Positions 50,292 to 64,000 of a stretch of DNA of 64,000 bases are shown one piece after another. Position numbers and translations under genes: made by a program. This stretch comes from Wuchereria bancrofti (lineage: Eukaryota; Nematoda; Chromadorea; Rhabditida; Onchocercidae), in NCBI GenBank assembly GCA_005281725.1, contig SSBO01000012.1, forward strand, positions 10,526,975 to 10,590,974. The letters run 5' to 3'. Under the pieces are notes generated by a model, which was not told the origin of the DNA, searched no databases, and was given only the letters and a program-made list of their open reading frames with translations. Each line of letters starts with the position of its first letter. Position 1 is the stretch's first letter.

Positions 50292-51113
50292 TCACTTTAT
50301 CGATATCATCATCTTTCTTTCCTTTCTGAATTTTTTCATTTCTTGAAAAATTTTGATTACTGACGTCTGGTATTTGATGTTATATCAGTTTCTTTCTTGA
50401 TTCCAACCTTCGTAATCATTTCCAAGAATGCATTATTTGTATTTTTACATAAGTTAACACTTGTCAACTGATCTGTTAATCAATCTGTTTATCAAAATGC
50501 AGCCTTTTAATTAAACTTTTTAAACTGATGCTTTTGCGCTTGTTTAGTGAATAGTTTCGTGTTTGAATTCGTTACCAATTTCCCTAACTTTCTTATCCAA
50601 AATATCTCAATTGTTACGCTTGCTTCTCTGTTTCAATTCTTTCTTGCTGGAATAAAGCAAAAAACATTCCTGTTAAAAATACCTTGCAGTCATTGTTAGC
50701 TGAATATATTACATTTCATCATGTCCCGTTGCTTTCTTCTCCCTGACTGTGATCACTTCAATATCTTCATTAGCTTTTCACGCTTAAATTTTACCAAAAA
50801 AAAAATGGTAAAGTAACCTTTTTAATAATAATAATACCACTTAATTGAGAATAATAGCACTTATTACTTGGGCAATACATTCTGTGTTTGATGAATACAG
50901 AGGTTTGGTTATTTATCAACATTTAGTGAACTTTACACCTCTTTATTTGTTTTCGCCCATATGCAGTTGTTTACGAGTAAATTTGCAAATATATACATAA
51001 TACAAAATAAACACAGGTTATATAGACACAACAAATAAGAAATATTAATATTATCAGAATATCATATGAAATATAAGAATATAATATTAGATACAATAAA
51101 TACATAACCTTGA
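50292..51113. other. Convergent 3' flanks of gdi-1 and the unrecognised gene
   Basis: AATAAA at 50651-50656, 360 nt past the gdi-1 stop, may be its poly(A) signal. The rest is AT-rich with no gene. Confidence 0.5.
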
Positions 51114-53919
51114 TTAATTGTTATCAAATATTTGACAATGAAACATTCGTATGAATTGTTTCTCATGTTGGAGTTTGTTGTCGACGTAACAGTATTCGAA
51201 GTTGTTTTTGTGCTGTTTCATTTTTTTTCGATCATGAATACGATTAACATATTCGCGCGTAAGTTGTAATTGTTCTGGTTCAAGGTAGTTCAGAAGGAGA
51301 GCAAAAGGCTCTGCTTGATTATACACAAATGCATCTGTAACTGCTCTGAAATCAATTTCGTTATTTCAAAATTAAAAAAAAAGTCAAAACTTTTGCAAAT
51401 AATCTTTCTTCCTTTTTTATATATACAAATGTCTATATATTTTTTCACATCCATTTGTCCTTTTTTTTCAAGTTTACTATTCATCTCATTTATGCAGAAT
51501 TTCTGCATATTGCGAATGTTTATGTGATTGCAATTTTGCAAACCGAAAATTTTCCATGGAAAGCATTGCACTACGGAGCCGTGGACAAGTATTCTCCAAG
51601 AGGAATGCTAATTTGTGCATACCATCCTGACGAAATCCTATGTTATTTTCCTAAATATTTCAATTTAGCTTTCTTTTATCTTTTGTTTTTTTCCACGATT
51701 TATTAATGAAATTACAAATATTATATTCTTTATTCTATTTATTGCAGAATCAGATTATATCTAAATTGAAAAAGTTTAGTTGATAAATTATGAAGATTTT
51801 GACATTGAGTCATGTGAATTGATAAAATTCTCAAAAATATATTGAAAATTAAACACCATAAAGTGAGATACTATATACAATTGCTAAACATAGTTCATAT
51901 TCCGAATGAAAATATCCTTCAATTTATTGCAATTTAATATTTAAATTTCGCTTTCTAATTTTATTCAAAAAAGAAAAGAAAAAATCCAATTGATTGCAGA
52001 AAATATGATTGTTTTGAAATTATTGATGAAATTATGAATTAAACCTGAAGTGAATTTTGAAGTGTTTGATAAAAAGTATTCCACGTAATCCGAGCAAGAC
52101 CTGCTGCATTAATTGCACAGAGTTGTTCGCATAGAAAATGTAGTACTTCACGATCTTTCGCTTTGAAACATACTTTTCGCCATTGCAGTAATCCTATAAA
52201 TTGTTTTTCTTTTCTTTTCTTTCTTCCTTTTAAACTTTCATAATTATTGTTTACTAATCAGAAAACATAATTTTTTTTTTTTTTGATTTTTCTATATGTT
52301 TGAGGAAAAAGAAAAAGACATATATGTTAATAGATTTTAATGGAGAAATACCAATAAATTCTCTTTGTGGATCCGTAATGTGATTCCATATGAAGCTAAC
52401 AAGCTCAAAATATCCATGTACAATAGCAAACTGAAAAGCCAATGATAATGTTTGTCCTGGTACTAAATCATCCGAATTAAACATTTTACTCCATGCATGA
52501 GTATTATTAAGTAATGCAAACCAAAAATCATACAAACAATGTCCGGATAATTTTTTTCCTAAAGGAAAAACTGCTTGTTCCTCTTTTATTTTTTTTTTCA
52601 TTGTGAAGAACAAAAATGATAGTTAATATGCAGTTACTGTATTTCTTCAAATATATTCAAAAGTTTATGTCGTTTAAACAATTAAACAATGGACTAATTT
52701 TTTTTTTTTACTTATTTAAAATTCATCTCTTATTTTTGAAACCTACTACGAATTTTTTTCTTTTTTTTTGTTTTTTTTTTATTAGGAGGTTGGAAAGAAA
52801 CTGTGAGTGTAAAATGAATTGTAATATTTCGCTCACGCAAATGCTTTTAATCTGATACGATCGAAATTTCTTTCATTTAATAAATGATGAGTAGCATAAG
52901 CACAAGCTAATTGAAATTGCATTTGAGGCCAATCGGCACAGTCCTTTCTAATAATTGTTAGTGCTGTCTTTTGATCATTAATTTCGTACCTGAATTATTC
53001 ATATTTAAATTTTTGATCCAATCATAATTATCTTTTTTTATACTAAATATGTAAATTTATACGTACTAAATTTTTCACAGCGCGTACATATATGATATTA
53101 TTCTATATGTGAAATCAATTATAGTGGTAATATATTACCATTTATATATGAATGATATAAAAGTATCAAATATTTTTAAAAAGATTTATTTAATAGGTCT
53201 TAAAAAAAATGAATCATTGATGATCATTCAATGAAAATGGAAAAATTAATTGCTAAATACAGCAGAAAATAAAAATGCAGTACTTATTATATTTCCAAAT
53301 AATGCTTCCATAAAATAATCGTAAGTGATTGCTACGAGGTACCCGTTGACGTAACATTTGACCTGTTTCATCGTTCTCGTCCTCATCAAATAATTTTGCA
53401 TGTTTTTCATCTGATAAATGATAATGTTTTTTAATAAAATGAAACGAAACAATAAATTAATCAATTTTTTCAAGATAAACAATAGTAATTAATAGTAATA
53501 ATGACAGTAGCAATAAATGATAAGACAAAAAATATCTTACTCCAACGTTCAATTTCACAGTAAACATCACGTAATCCGGATTGCAATTGCTTTTTAATTA
53601 TTGCTGGCAAATTTCCTTTGTAAAGCCATCTTTGAATAATTTGAATCACTTCATCCAATTTTCTCCAATGAACATTTGTCTAAAAATAAAAATCAAAATG
53701 AAAAATTATGGATATTTTTAAAATTAGGATTAAAAGAAAAAAATTTGTGTTCGTTTTTTGTCACATTTCATATCTTCTAATAATAATAAAAATTTTAGAG
53801 TTGACCTGAAATAGCAGAAGAGCGATAAATCGTGTAGAAATGAATTTCAATGATGGTACTTTGCTACTACAACATGTTGCACTAATATCATCATCCATAT
53901 TATCAAATAAATATTTCAT
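51114..53919 (-). CDS. Unrecognised helical protein, 8 exons, possibly nematode-restricted
   Basis: Eight exons join in phase (53919-53806, 53679-53541, 53410-53284, 52989-52859, 52582-52352, 52193-52045, 51626-51544, 51345-51114) for 401 residues. The consistent phase across seven introns argues for a real gene, but I do not recognise the family. It is mostly helical and amphipathic. Exons 5-6 look repeat-like: LAFQFAIVHGYFELVSFIWN and ITDPQREFIGLLQWRKVCFK, then DREVLHFLCEQLCAINAAGL and ITWNTFYQTL, reminiscent of degenerate ankyrin-like units. The C-terminus is basic (YVNRIHDRKKMKQHKNN). No signal peptide or membrane span is evident. The start is the least certain part: ATG 53919 (MKYLFDNMDDDIS) was chosen, but the frame is open about 75 nt further upstream and a more 5' exon is possible. 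The exon 5 acceptor is also a guess. Confidence 0.6.
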
Positions 53920-54489
53920 TCGATAGAAAATAAGGATAGTTGCTATGATTATCAAATGTTTCAATTCAATCACATCTTCTTCTCACCATATTTTTCTTGA
54001 ATTATTGAAAACGTATGAAAATTATTAAAAATAAAATTGTAGCTAAATTTTTGAAAGAAAATACTTGAATTGTTATTAAAATACTTAAAATGTAATTAAA
54101 ACAAAAATTTTATTATAACATGTATTTATTTGTGGTATACTTTTACGAGATAAATGTAACCAGCAATAATAATAAATAACAATAACAAATAATAATAATA
54201 AGTATTAAAGATGAAATTTTGTTTAACAAATATATGGGAATACATGAACAAAGATGAAATGATAAATGAATGATGAAAACAAAAGGAATTATTAGCACTA
54301 CGACAAAGTATAAAGGATGAAAAGGTGAAAGGAGGAAGAAGAAGCAACCCCATGTGTAGAGCTAACTCTATTTAAAAGCTTTACAAGCTAGTCAGTATGA
54401 AATGCTGATCCGGTCTGTAGTGGCATCATCCTGAATGCTTGCTTTGCTTTTGCTAAATATTATGATGAATTGATGGGTTTGAATGCAAG

Positions 54490-54606
54490 CACACATGTAC
54501 ACACATACACATACACACACACACACACATACACACACACACACACACATACACACACACACACACACATACACACACACACACATACACATATATACAT
54601 ACACAA
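54490..54606. repeat. (CA)n microsatellite with regular CATACA interruptions
   Basis: About 115 bp of alternating AC with ATAC interruptions every 10-20 bp. Open frames on both strands reading Thr-His or Cys-Val are artefacts of the repeat. Confidence 0.97.
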
Positions 54607-55740
54607 ACGATTCTCGAAGATATCCAAAATTTCTTTTACTTTTGATTTTATCTTTACAATTTGAATCATATACGGTTCGTAAATGGAATATGAAAGTTTG
54701 TTACTTGAAGATAAACAATCAAATTAAAAAAAAAAAAACAAAAGCAAAAAAAATCAACAGAAAAAGAAGAGAGGAAAAAAACGAAACTTATTTTTTTTTG
54801 TCCTCATTTCAATCCTAAAATTATCAATGATTACAATAATTATCATTCAATATAAATGAGCAATTCGATTGATGAGATGAAAATCAAACTTTTTCGGTTT
54901 ATTCTGGACTCAATATAATTAATTAAACTTTGGATGATGCATCTACAGATGTATTTTGTTCTCATAAAAAGGAAAAAGTAAAAATTCAAAATTTGATAGT
55001 CTAATTTGCGCAAACTGACTGAATGACAAATTAGAATAATACCCGGAAATGTGAGTTACATTGGAAAATCTAGTACAAATTTTTTAAACTTTTCGTAAAA
55101 ATGAAAATAAAGATAATTATTGCATATATAAACTGTTAATAAGTAAAAGAGAAAAATTGTTGTAAATATTTAAAAGAAACTGTTTTTAGGATGATCACGT
55201 TCATCAACCAAATTTAGCATTCATTTTGCTACATTCAAATGTATAAATTTGCTAATCTAACCATCTTATGTTAGGTCGTTACGTCATATAAGATTATGAT
55301 TGTAAATTACACCAAAAATACATTTCAACTAGATGTAACATAATTACATCTTATTACTTTTTCAACATGTATTATCTAATTAAATGAACTTCCTTTTTTC
55401 TTTCATTATTGTTTTACTTATTTTTAACACCAAAGATGAGCTTGAAAGAAGTGATATTTTTATTCTCGAATAAGATAACCGATCTTATCATCGTATCGTA
55501 TCATAAGTGTCCTTTTGATATGCACTACGATTTGCTTCTATAGCAATTTTCAGATACGTCAGATACGTATGTAATGTTATATATGATTGAACAGTTTACT
55601 GCAAGCGAAATGCATGGAATGATTTATTGGTTCGCTTCCGAGAGGCATTGCAACAGAAATGATGAAGAAATTATTTTGTCATCATAAAACGAAACAAAGC
55701 TTACAATGTCATTTTATGTTTCGATTTTTTTTTCCATCAT

Positions 55741-55763
55741 CTCTCTCTCTCTCTCTCTCTCTC
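55741..55763. repeat. (CT)n microsatellite
   Basis: About eleven uninterrupted CT units. Confidence 0.95.
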
Positions 55764-58033
55764 ACTCTTCCATTTTCTGCCAATATTTCTTAGTGTATCT
55801 CTGGATGCCTTCCGGTTGTAAGACTATTGATTTCGTTTTTTCAGCAATAATGAAACTTGCCAGTTGAAACAATAATATGCAGGAAATTTATGGTTAAAGA
55901 TTGACGATACATTTATCAGCTGAAAACTTAGAAGACTGACCCTCAACTTATTGACGTATCATTTCTGGATCAGCAAACATTATGTAATACAATTCATTCA
56001 TATCATTGATAAGTTTAATTCAAATGTAAATATCACATAAACAGACCGCCCCAAATCATACATAATGATAATCTTAATTGTTTGTCACATAGCCACCTGA
56101 TTGGTTTGATCTTCTTCGGATAATATCTTTTTTTTTCTCTTTTTGTCACTGAAGTCATTTTATACGTAATTACAATTTAACTGTTAGGATTTGAATGGTT
56201 ACTGTTATGAGTAGCCTATATGTGTTTCATTTTATTATCATGGTATCACTAACTTGGACCTAAATGTCTGGGTGACCTAATTATGACATGTACATTTTTG
56301 AATTAGGTAAATCCGTCCTTTGGATTTAAAATAGATAGCAGTAACAGTAGCTTTGATGTTCAGCAGACTTTGTCAAAGAATAAATCGGTGATTTGTCAAA
56401 GGGTAAATAAGTGATTGAAGATTTTAGTACCGCTCATTCTACATTTCATTCAGTAGATAAACTAAAGATAGAAATTCTTGTATGTATCATAGTTTTATAG
56501 TTATCACTTTACTATCATAGTTAATTTCTAACAGACGCTTGAAGATTTTCTTTTTCCGGACCAGTTATTTTCTTCCATTCTTAATTAACATCTTGGCTAA
56601 ATTTAAAGTCATAACTCTCGTAATGACAAGAATACTCACACAAATGCATTAACTTTTTTTTTAATGAAAAACTTAACTTTGGATTGTGAAATTTTAATCC
56701 TAGAATTTTAGATAATAATATATACAAATTAATAATTATCATTAGAAAGTTCGAAAGTAAGAAAATACATTTCGCATATTTCAGATGATTTCTACGCTGC
56801 CATTATTATTTATCTATAATCACGGGAAATCATTTAACATTATTGTAGGAAAATTGCTTTTTACTGATGATGAATTCCCATAATTTACAATTATATTTTG
56901 ATCCATCTATTTACATATTTTCATGATATTTCATGATATTTGTTCAAAATTAAGGGGAATTTAATTGGGAATAATGTTTACTAATTTTCAATGATGTTTA
57001 AGCAAAGTTAGAAATTTGAATATCTGATAAAGTTAAATTTTTCATTTTTTTTGCATCTTTTTCTTTCCTTTTCTTTTGATTTTTCCTACTTTTCTTTTCT
57101 TTCCCTTTTTTTCTTTTTTTTGCACGAATTATTTTTTATGAAATGAAAAGATTTTAATATTAAATGAAATATGTACTGGAAATAATACATACATTTTCAA
57201 AACTGAATTTGTGATTAATATTATTTTCTGCTTAAAATTTCAATTAACTTTCTCGAAAGAAAGTTTACTTGGAAATTGATGCATTAACAGAATGATATAT
57301 TTTTCATATTATAAACTACCACCGAATTTCTTTTTCACTTTGATTTTAAATATTTTTAATAAGTAGAAATTCACATTAGAAACACCGGGAGTTGAAATAA
57401 ACTTTATTGAGTAATCAAGCTAATATGATGATGATGATGACCTATTTTTGTCTGTTTTGAAAAAAAATTATAGATGAAAATGTGAAAAAGACATTATTCC
57501 AAATGCAATAAAAAGATTATGTTGGAGATAAAAAGAGAGAAAGAGACGAGAGAGAAGGAGGGAGAAGGAAAGAGTTGATTGATAGTCAGTAGTAGTAAAG
57601 TAGGAAGAAATCAAAAGGTGCTAATTATTTTTGCTTCAAAAAAAAAATGAGAAAATTTTGCTTATCGAATAGGCAAAAGAAAGAAAAAGAAAAGGAGGGG
57701 GAGGTAAAAAGAGAGAGAGACATGAAAAGAAGACAAAATAACATATCAAGTCGCTTCGCATTGACAAACAACATCAAAGAAATCCATCACTTGGCTAATT
57801 TTTGTCACTCTGTTACAATTTATCATTGTTTATATTTGTTCAGTAAGAAACTTTGAATAAAGCAGTAATTCCCATCGATTAGTTGCTAAATTTGAAACTA
57901 ATAATTAGAATTACAACTAAGATATTGTGTATCATTCATATAATCATGATGTTAAGAATCGTTTCATTTCAAAATTTAAACAAAAAAAAGAGGAAAAAAA
58001 GATTCAGTTTTTATAGATGTATATTTTCAGTAA

Positions 58034-58214
58034 TTTCCATGACTATGTTTTAATTAATTTCCATTGATATATTTTAGTCAATTTTCATTAGTGTATTTAA
58101 ATCAGTTTCCATGAGTATATTTTAATCACTTTCCATGGATATGTTTTAATCAATTTCCATTGGCATATATTAATTAACTCCTATTGGTATATTTTAATCA
58201 ATTTTCATGAATAC
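58034..58214. repeat. 24-bp minisatellite, about 7.5 copies
   Basis: Units start at 58034, 58058, 58082, 58106, 58130, 58154, 58178 and 58202. Each begins (C/T)T(T/C)C(C/T)AT and ends TTTTAATCAA or a variant. There are several substitutions between units but no length change, so the period is exact. Confidence 0.9.
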
Positions 58215-59249
58215 ATCAGTTTATTCTATGCTGAAATTGTCTTCTTTTATCATTTCCGAATTATTTTAAAATTAAACAGTGAAATTTATATGTGGACAAA
58301 AACTGTGAGCATATCGCCCAATTATTTTAATCCCTATTGTAGTAGTATGGAATTTATGGGTGCATCACATTTGAAAGCTGATTTTTTTTTCTTTTTTTTA
58401 CTTACTGTTCTACCCTATTCGGTAAAGTATTGGAACAATTCAATAAAGGTATCACAGTGAAAAGCTATAAAAGTAACATTCGCCAAAATTGCTAGAATTG
58501 TTATTGATTATAGCTAATCGAAAACTAACATCATATTAATCATTTCATAAAGAATAGATCTAGTTTAAATTCAAACTATTTATTAGTGAATAAAATCGAA
58601 ATTTATAGAAATAAAATACATAAGGTACATTTTAATTTGGCCGAATTTTTATTTATTATATTAATTAAATTCATTCACTATTGTTTTAAATTAGAATTAA
58701 ATAAGTTTTTGATAAAAAAACAAAAAAAAATAAAGGCAATTTTTTATACTTTAACAGTAACATATTACAAAATAATCCAATCTATGGAGTGGATTACATC
58801 ACGTTTCACAATAGTATTACCAATTAAATTAAAATTAGAACAAAAAAGTGAATGAGTTATTGGGATATAGCCAAATTGATAATTTGTTATCGTTTTGTAT
58901 TCTTTATTATTTATTATATACTTATTTATTCATTCATTTACCATTTATTTTTTGTCTTTTTTTTTGTGACAAATCTGTTGAAAAGTTACTAATTATTGGA
59001 CAAATTTTAATAGAAATAACAACAAGGATGTGTTTACGAATTTCAAATGTGAATCAGAGAAATGTTTTTATTGAAGGATGAAAAAAAAGAAACAGTGGCC
59101 TGGACCTATGCCAAGTTTAGTTTATTTGAATGCGCTATCGATCAATGATCAATGAAAAGGGAGGGTGGAAGTAATTGGCAATGAAAGCGTGGAAGAGCTA
59201 AGAGCGAGGGAATTGTTTGTTATGCAGACGTCGTAACATTGCGTCGACA

Positions 59250-60548
<1,299 letters not shown>

Positions 60549-63000
60549 TGGTACTAATTATTAATTATATACTGTAATACTGCTTTGAACTTCTGATAGA
60601 ACACCACTACTACTAGCTAGTGCTTTATTGCTACAAACAGCGACTACCATTAATGTGTGGCGAGAGTAAATTTTGTTTTACCTTCAGTATTTGACAGCTT
60701 CAGCATATTTTTATTTTAAGAAATTTACGTGTTTCAATTTGAATGAGAGGTAATAAAATGAGCCATTTCGTTAATTCGTTCCTTTTTTTAAAATACAAAT
60801 TTTTTCAAATTTAACGTGGAAAATGATTTGAAGTTTCATTTTTATGTTTTTCGTATTAATTCTGTATTTAATTTTCGTTTGTATTTTCATAACATTTTAT
60901 TTTTTTTTACTTTGTTTTTCTTTCATTCCATCATTATGATTGATTTTGCTCAACTAATTATTATAATTGGTTGAGAAGCTAAAGAGAAGTGTTAAGAATA
61001 ATAAATAACATAGGAAAAAAAAATTGAATAGTTATACTTTCCCGTTAGAGGGATAGTTTAATATCGATAAATTATTATTATTTATTTCTCTTTTTTTTTC
61101 TCCTCCTGTTGTCATTATTTCATAATAAATAATTTCATTTTATTTTTTTACGAATTAATTAATCGTTTTTAATTTATTAGTTTAATAATTTAATTAATTT
61201 TCTATCGAAATTATTGTTACAAGGATTTTTTTTCGAGATCACTTTTTTTCTCCCAAAATTTAATATATTTAATATTAATTTGCCAAGTTAAAATAATATT
61301 TGTTTGATAGAATAATAATGAGGCAATGAAGAGATTTGGGAAGGTAAGTACAAGTTGTTTAAAGGAAAACATAAAACAAGTGTTTACGTGTAATAATTGC
61401 ATGCGTATTATATATATATATATATATTGTATTTATTTAAAGTTATAAAATTAAATTAATATCGAATACTGAAAAAAAATTTTTTTACCATTTCATAAAT
61501 TTGTTAAAAATGCTTCATTCATTATCCATTAATAGTTATGCTTTTAATTAAAATTAATAAGATGAAAAAGTTAAAATTTTAATTAAAATATGGAAATTTT
61601 GAGTGATGTAATACTTGGCAAATTATTTTGTAATATGATAATTGATATAATTTGATATATGCAATAATGAGATAATTATTTATAAAAAAAAATAGGAACT
61701 AGAAATTTTCGCTGATAGCACGACATTGTGCTTTTTTTTTCGTTTTTTTCTTTTCCAACAATTTTATTTATGTTACATTGTACAGTCAATCTTTTCAGTT
61801 CGTAATCTTAAGCATTTTAAATTTTGATTTTTTATTTTTCAAATATGGAAATATGAAAGTATATTATCTGAATCCTTAACGATATTAAGACAAATTATGA
61901 CATTTATGGTTTACAGGCAACAAAATAGTTGGCATTATTTTTGTTAACTTGTTGACTTCCGCAATTTATCCTAAGTGCTTAGCAAATTTTGATTAATTCA
62001 AATTATCTGTGATTATTGCAGATGATAACTATAAAAAGCAGTAGTCGTATTCTTTCATTCTTTTTCATATTAATGATAAAAATGATAATTTTGTTTCTTT
62101 TGTGTATCCTAAATCTGTCTGTCTCTTGAAATAATGTCTTGCACTTCAATAGCGAAAAAGGGTATCATCATTTTTTATTTTTTATCATTTTCAAATATTT
62201 TTTAGTTGTGAATTTTTCATTGATCTTATTTGACGTAAAATATTTGGGACGAGTGTTTGTTATCTTTGTCACTAACATCACCATCACCATATCTTATCAT
62301 TACAATTATCTTATGTTAGTTATCATTATATCACTATCCATTATACATAATTTCAGTAGACAGACATACTATATTATCGCTAGCTATCATTGTATATATA
62401 TACTACATCATAATAAAATGATAATCTTATCAATCAAAAGATATGATAATTATTTGGTGAATACAGTGAATATATAAATAATATTATCATTTCATATTAC
62501 TACAATATTTATCCAGCTTCAGTAATTGTCGTAAATTTTTAATCGAATACAAAATAGTTTTATAATAAATAAATATTAAGTTTAGCTCTTTAAAACAGTC
62601 ATTGTTAATTTTAATCAATAGTCGATAAGATTTATTGCTGTTCTCATCTTTTAAAAGTCTCTTATCTTCATCATAAATATACGTTATACTTTAATGTACA
62701 AAATACATAAAAATAAGAAACTTGCGGTTAGTAAATGTGATTATCGAAAAGATATGAAAAACTTATAGGTTAAATAGGTCAAAAATGTGAGTGGTACCAA
62801 ATTTTTCATTTATAATGATATAAAAAAAGTGAAAAGTTAGAACCCATGCATTTTTGCTTTATTTTTACAAAAATTTTATTGACTTACGTAAGTATTTTAT
62901 TCATATCTTTTTCTGAAAAAATTATTAATTAGCACTGATTGCATCAAAATGTATATGCACATATATATGGGTATTTATATATATGTATGTATGTCCGTAT

Positions 63001-63020
63001 GTGTGTGTGTGTGTGTGTGT
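63001..63020. repeat. (GT)n microsatellite
   Basis: Ten uninterrupted GT units. Confidence 0.95.
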
Positions 63021-63576
63021 CGCTGTCTGTAACTAACTAATTTTATAAATTTTGAAACTAAGGTAAAAAAGAAACAAAACTTTTCACTATTTTTTTTCCG
63101 ATATGTGTTTTGACGAGTTAAAATCTCGTAGCAAACTGGGTGCACTGTCATCGACCACATTTGTCTGCTATAAAAATTTTGTTAAAAAAAAATTTTTTTT
63201 TTAGCAAGATTTTGAAGAGGACAAACAAATTGACGTCCCTTCTTCTTGAAATCACTTTGGTTTGCTTTGTATATATATGAGTTCGTAGGTGTTAAACTTT
63301 TCAGTGTTAACAAAAATTTCATTTCATTCTCTTTTCTTCTTCCTTTTTTTTTCTTTTTTCTCCTTCATTCCTTTTCCTTCCCTTCCTTTCATCATTCAAC
63401 TATTTACAATTCTATGAATTTTTGTTTTTAAATTGTTTCTCAAAACTTCTAAAATTTAAAAATTAAATTAAGGAGCAATTTCCATTCCGATCTTATTAGT
63501 TATATGGCATATAATGTATGTTGCTTGTTTGTTGCCGTGTATGTATGCGTCTGTTTGCCTGTCTGTGTATGTATTA

Positions 63577-63610
63577 GGTGTGTGTGTGTCTGTGTGTGTG
63601 TGTGTGTGTA
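63577..63610. repeat. (GT)n microsatellite with one TC interruption
   Basis: GT repeats broken once by TC near 63590. Confidence 0.95.
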
Positions 63611-64000
63611 TGTTAACAATCGATGATTATTTTGAAAGTAATGCCATCAAAGGCACTCTAAAAATATAGCAATATAATTACAAAAGATGTTCCTCAACCT
63701 TTAGCCTTTGATTTTCAACTTTACAACGACGTTATTTTTAGTGTTACTACGACAACGACTACTACTACTATTACAATAAAAGAATAGCAACAAATAACAA
63801 CAACTACTACGGCTATAATTACATCAACAACAGTAACAACAATAAATGATAGCAACAACTATACTATTCAAAATATTTTGGACATTTTATTTTCAGCTAT
63901 CTCTTTCTGTTTCCTTTCAATATCTTTTCTCTCCTTCCATTTCCGGAGTATATGTGAAATAAAAGACATTACTTCATTATCACTTTGAACTCTTATTATT

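Larger units (their letters stand above)
60549..64000. other. AT-rich region, no gene recognised
   Basis: It contains (TA)n at 61411-61428, (GT)n at 63001-63020 and 63577-63610, a pyrimidine tract at 63330-63390, and an imperfect ACA/ACT trinucleotide stretch at 63745-63860. No exon could be supported. Confidence 0.5.

Noticed and set aside
54392..54818. Cys-Val and Thr-His rich frames on both strands
   Set aside because: They are direct products of the CA/GT microsatellite.
58367..58389. Sequence resembling the 3' part of the bantam microRNA
   Set aside because: The seed half does not match and no hairpin is visible.

Overview
This 64 kb window is nuclear DNA of a nematode, most probably a filarial (spirurid) worm. 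It is AT-rich. Its genes have many small exons with short GT-AG introns. Strong polypyrimidine-AG sites, suited to spliced-leader (SL) trans-splicing, lie just upstream of several start codons. The gene order includes a block, nuo-3 / coq-3 / gdi-1, that I recall being clustered in C. elegans. All gene models below were assembled by hand from splice sites, reading-frame phase and protein-family resemblance. No database search was possible.

Layout. 1-1822 (-): 5' part of an SH2D4-type adaptor, running off the left edge. 3029-5187 (+): PPIL1-type spliceosomal cyclophilin, divergent from the first gene. 7910-8881 (+): a small secreted-peptide precursor holding one allatostatin-C/somatostatin-like disulfide peptide between dibasic sites. 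10375-13082 (-): ELO-family fatty-acid elongase. 17080-22020 (-): UNC-33/CRMP long isoform. 28847-30839 (-): TSG101 of ESCRT-I. 32101-34688 (+): BuGZ/ZNF207 zinc finger protein. 36215-38613 (-): DNAJC25/DNJ-2. 40481-50291 (+): an operon-like block of BRK1 (WAVE complex), NDUFA6 (complex I), COQ3 (ubiquinone synthesis) and Rab GDI. 51114-53919 (-): an eight-exon protein I do not recognise, possibly nematode-restricted. 53920-64000 is gene-poor. It carries microsatellites, a 24-bp minisatellite and a very long TAG trinucleotide array interrupted by an 844-base assembly gap.

How the genes relate. The four-gene + strand block is the most coherent unit. The BRK1 stop and the NDUFA6 start are only 6 nt apart in one exon, so the two proteins must come either from one dicistronic mRNA or from alternative cis/trans use of one splice acceptor. 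COQ3 and NDUFA6 both serve mitochondrial respiration. The other genes are housekeeping or neuronal singletons (splicing, protein sorting, ER chaperone, lipid elongation, axon guidance).

The main candidates for novelty are the shared-acceptor BRK1/NDUFA6 dicistron, the AstC-like peptide precursor, a GC-AG intron in the Rab GDI gene, the unrecognised 401-residue protein, and a duplicated first-exon segment in the SH2D4-like gene.
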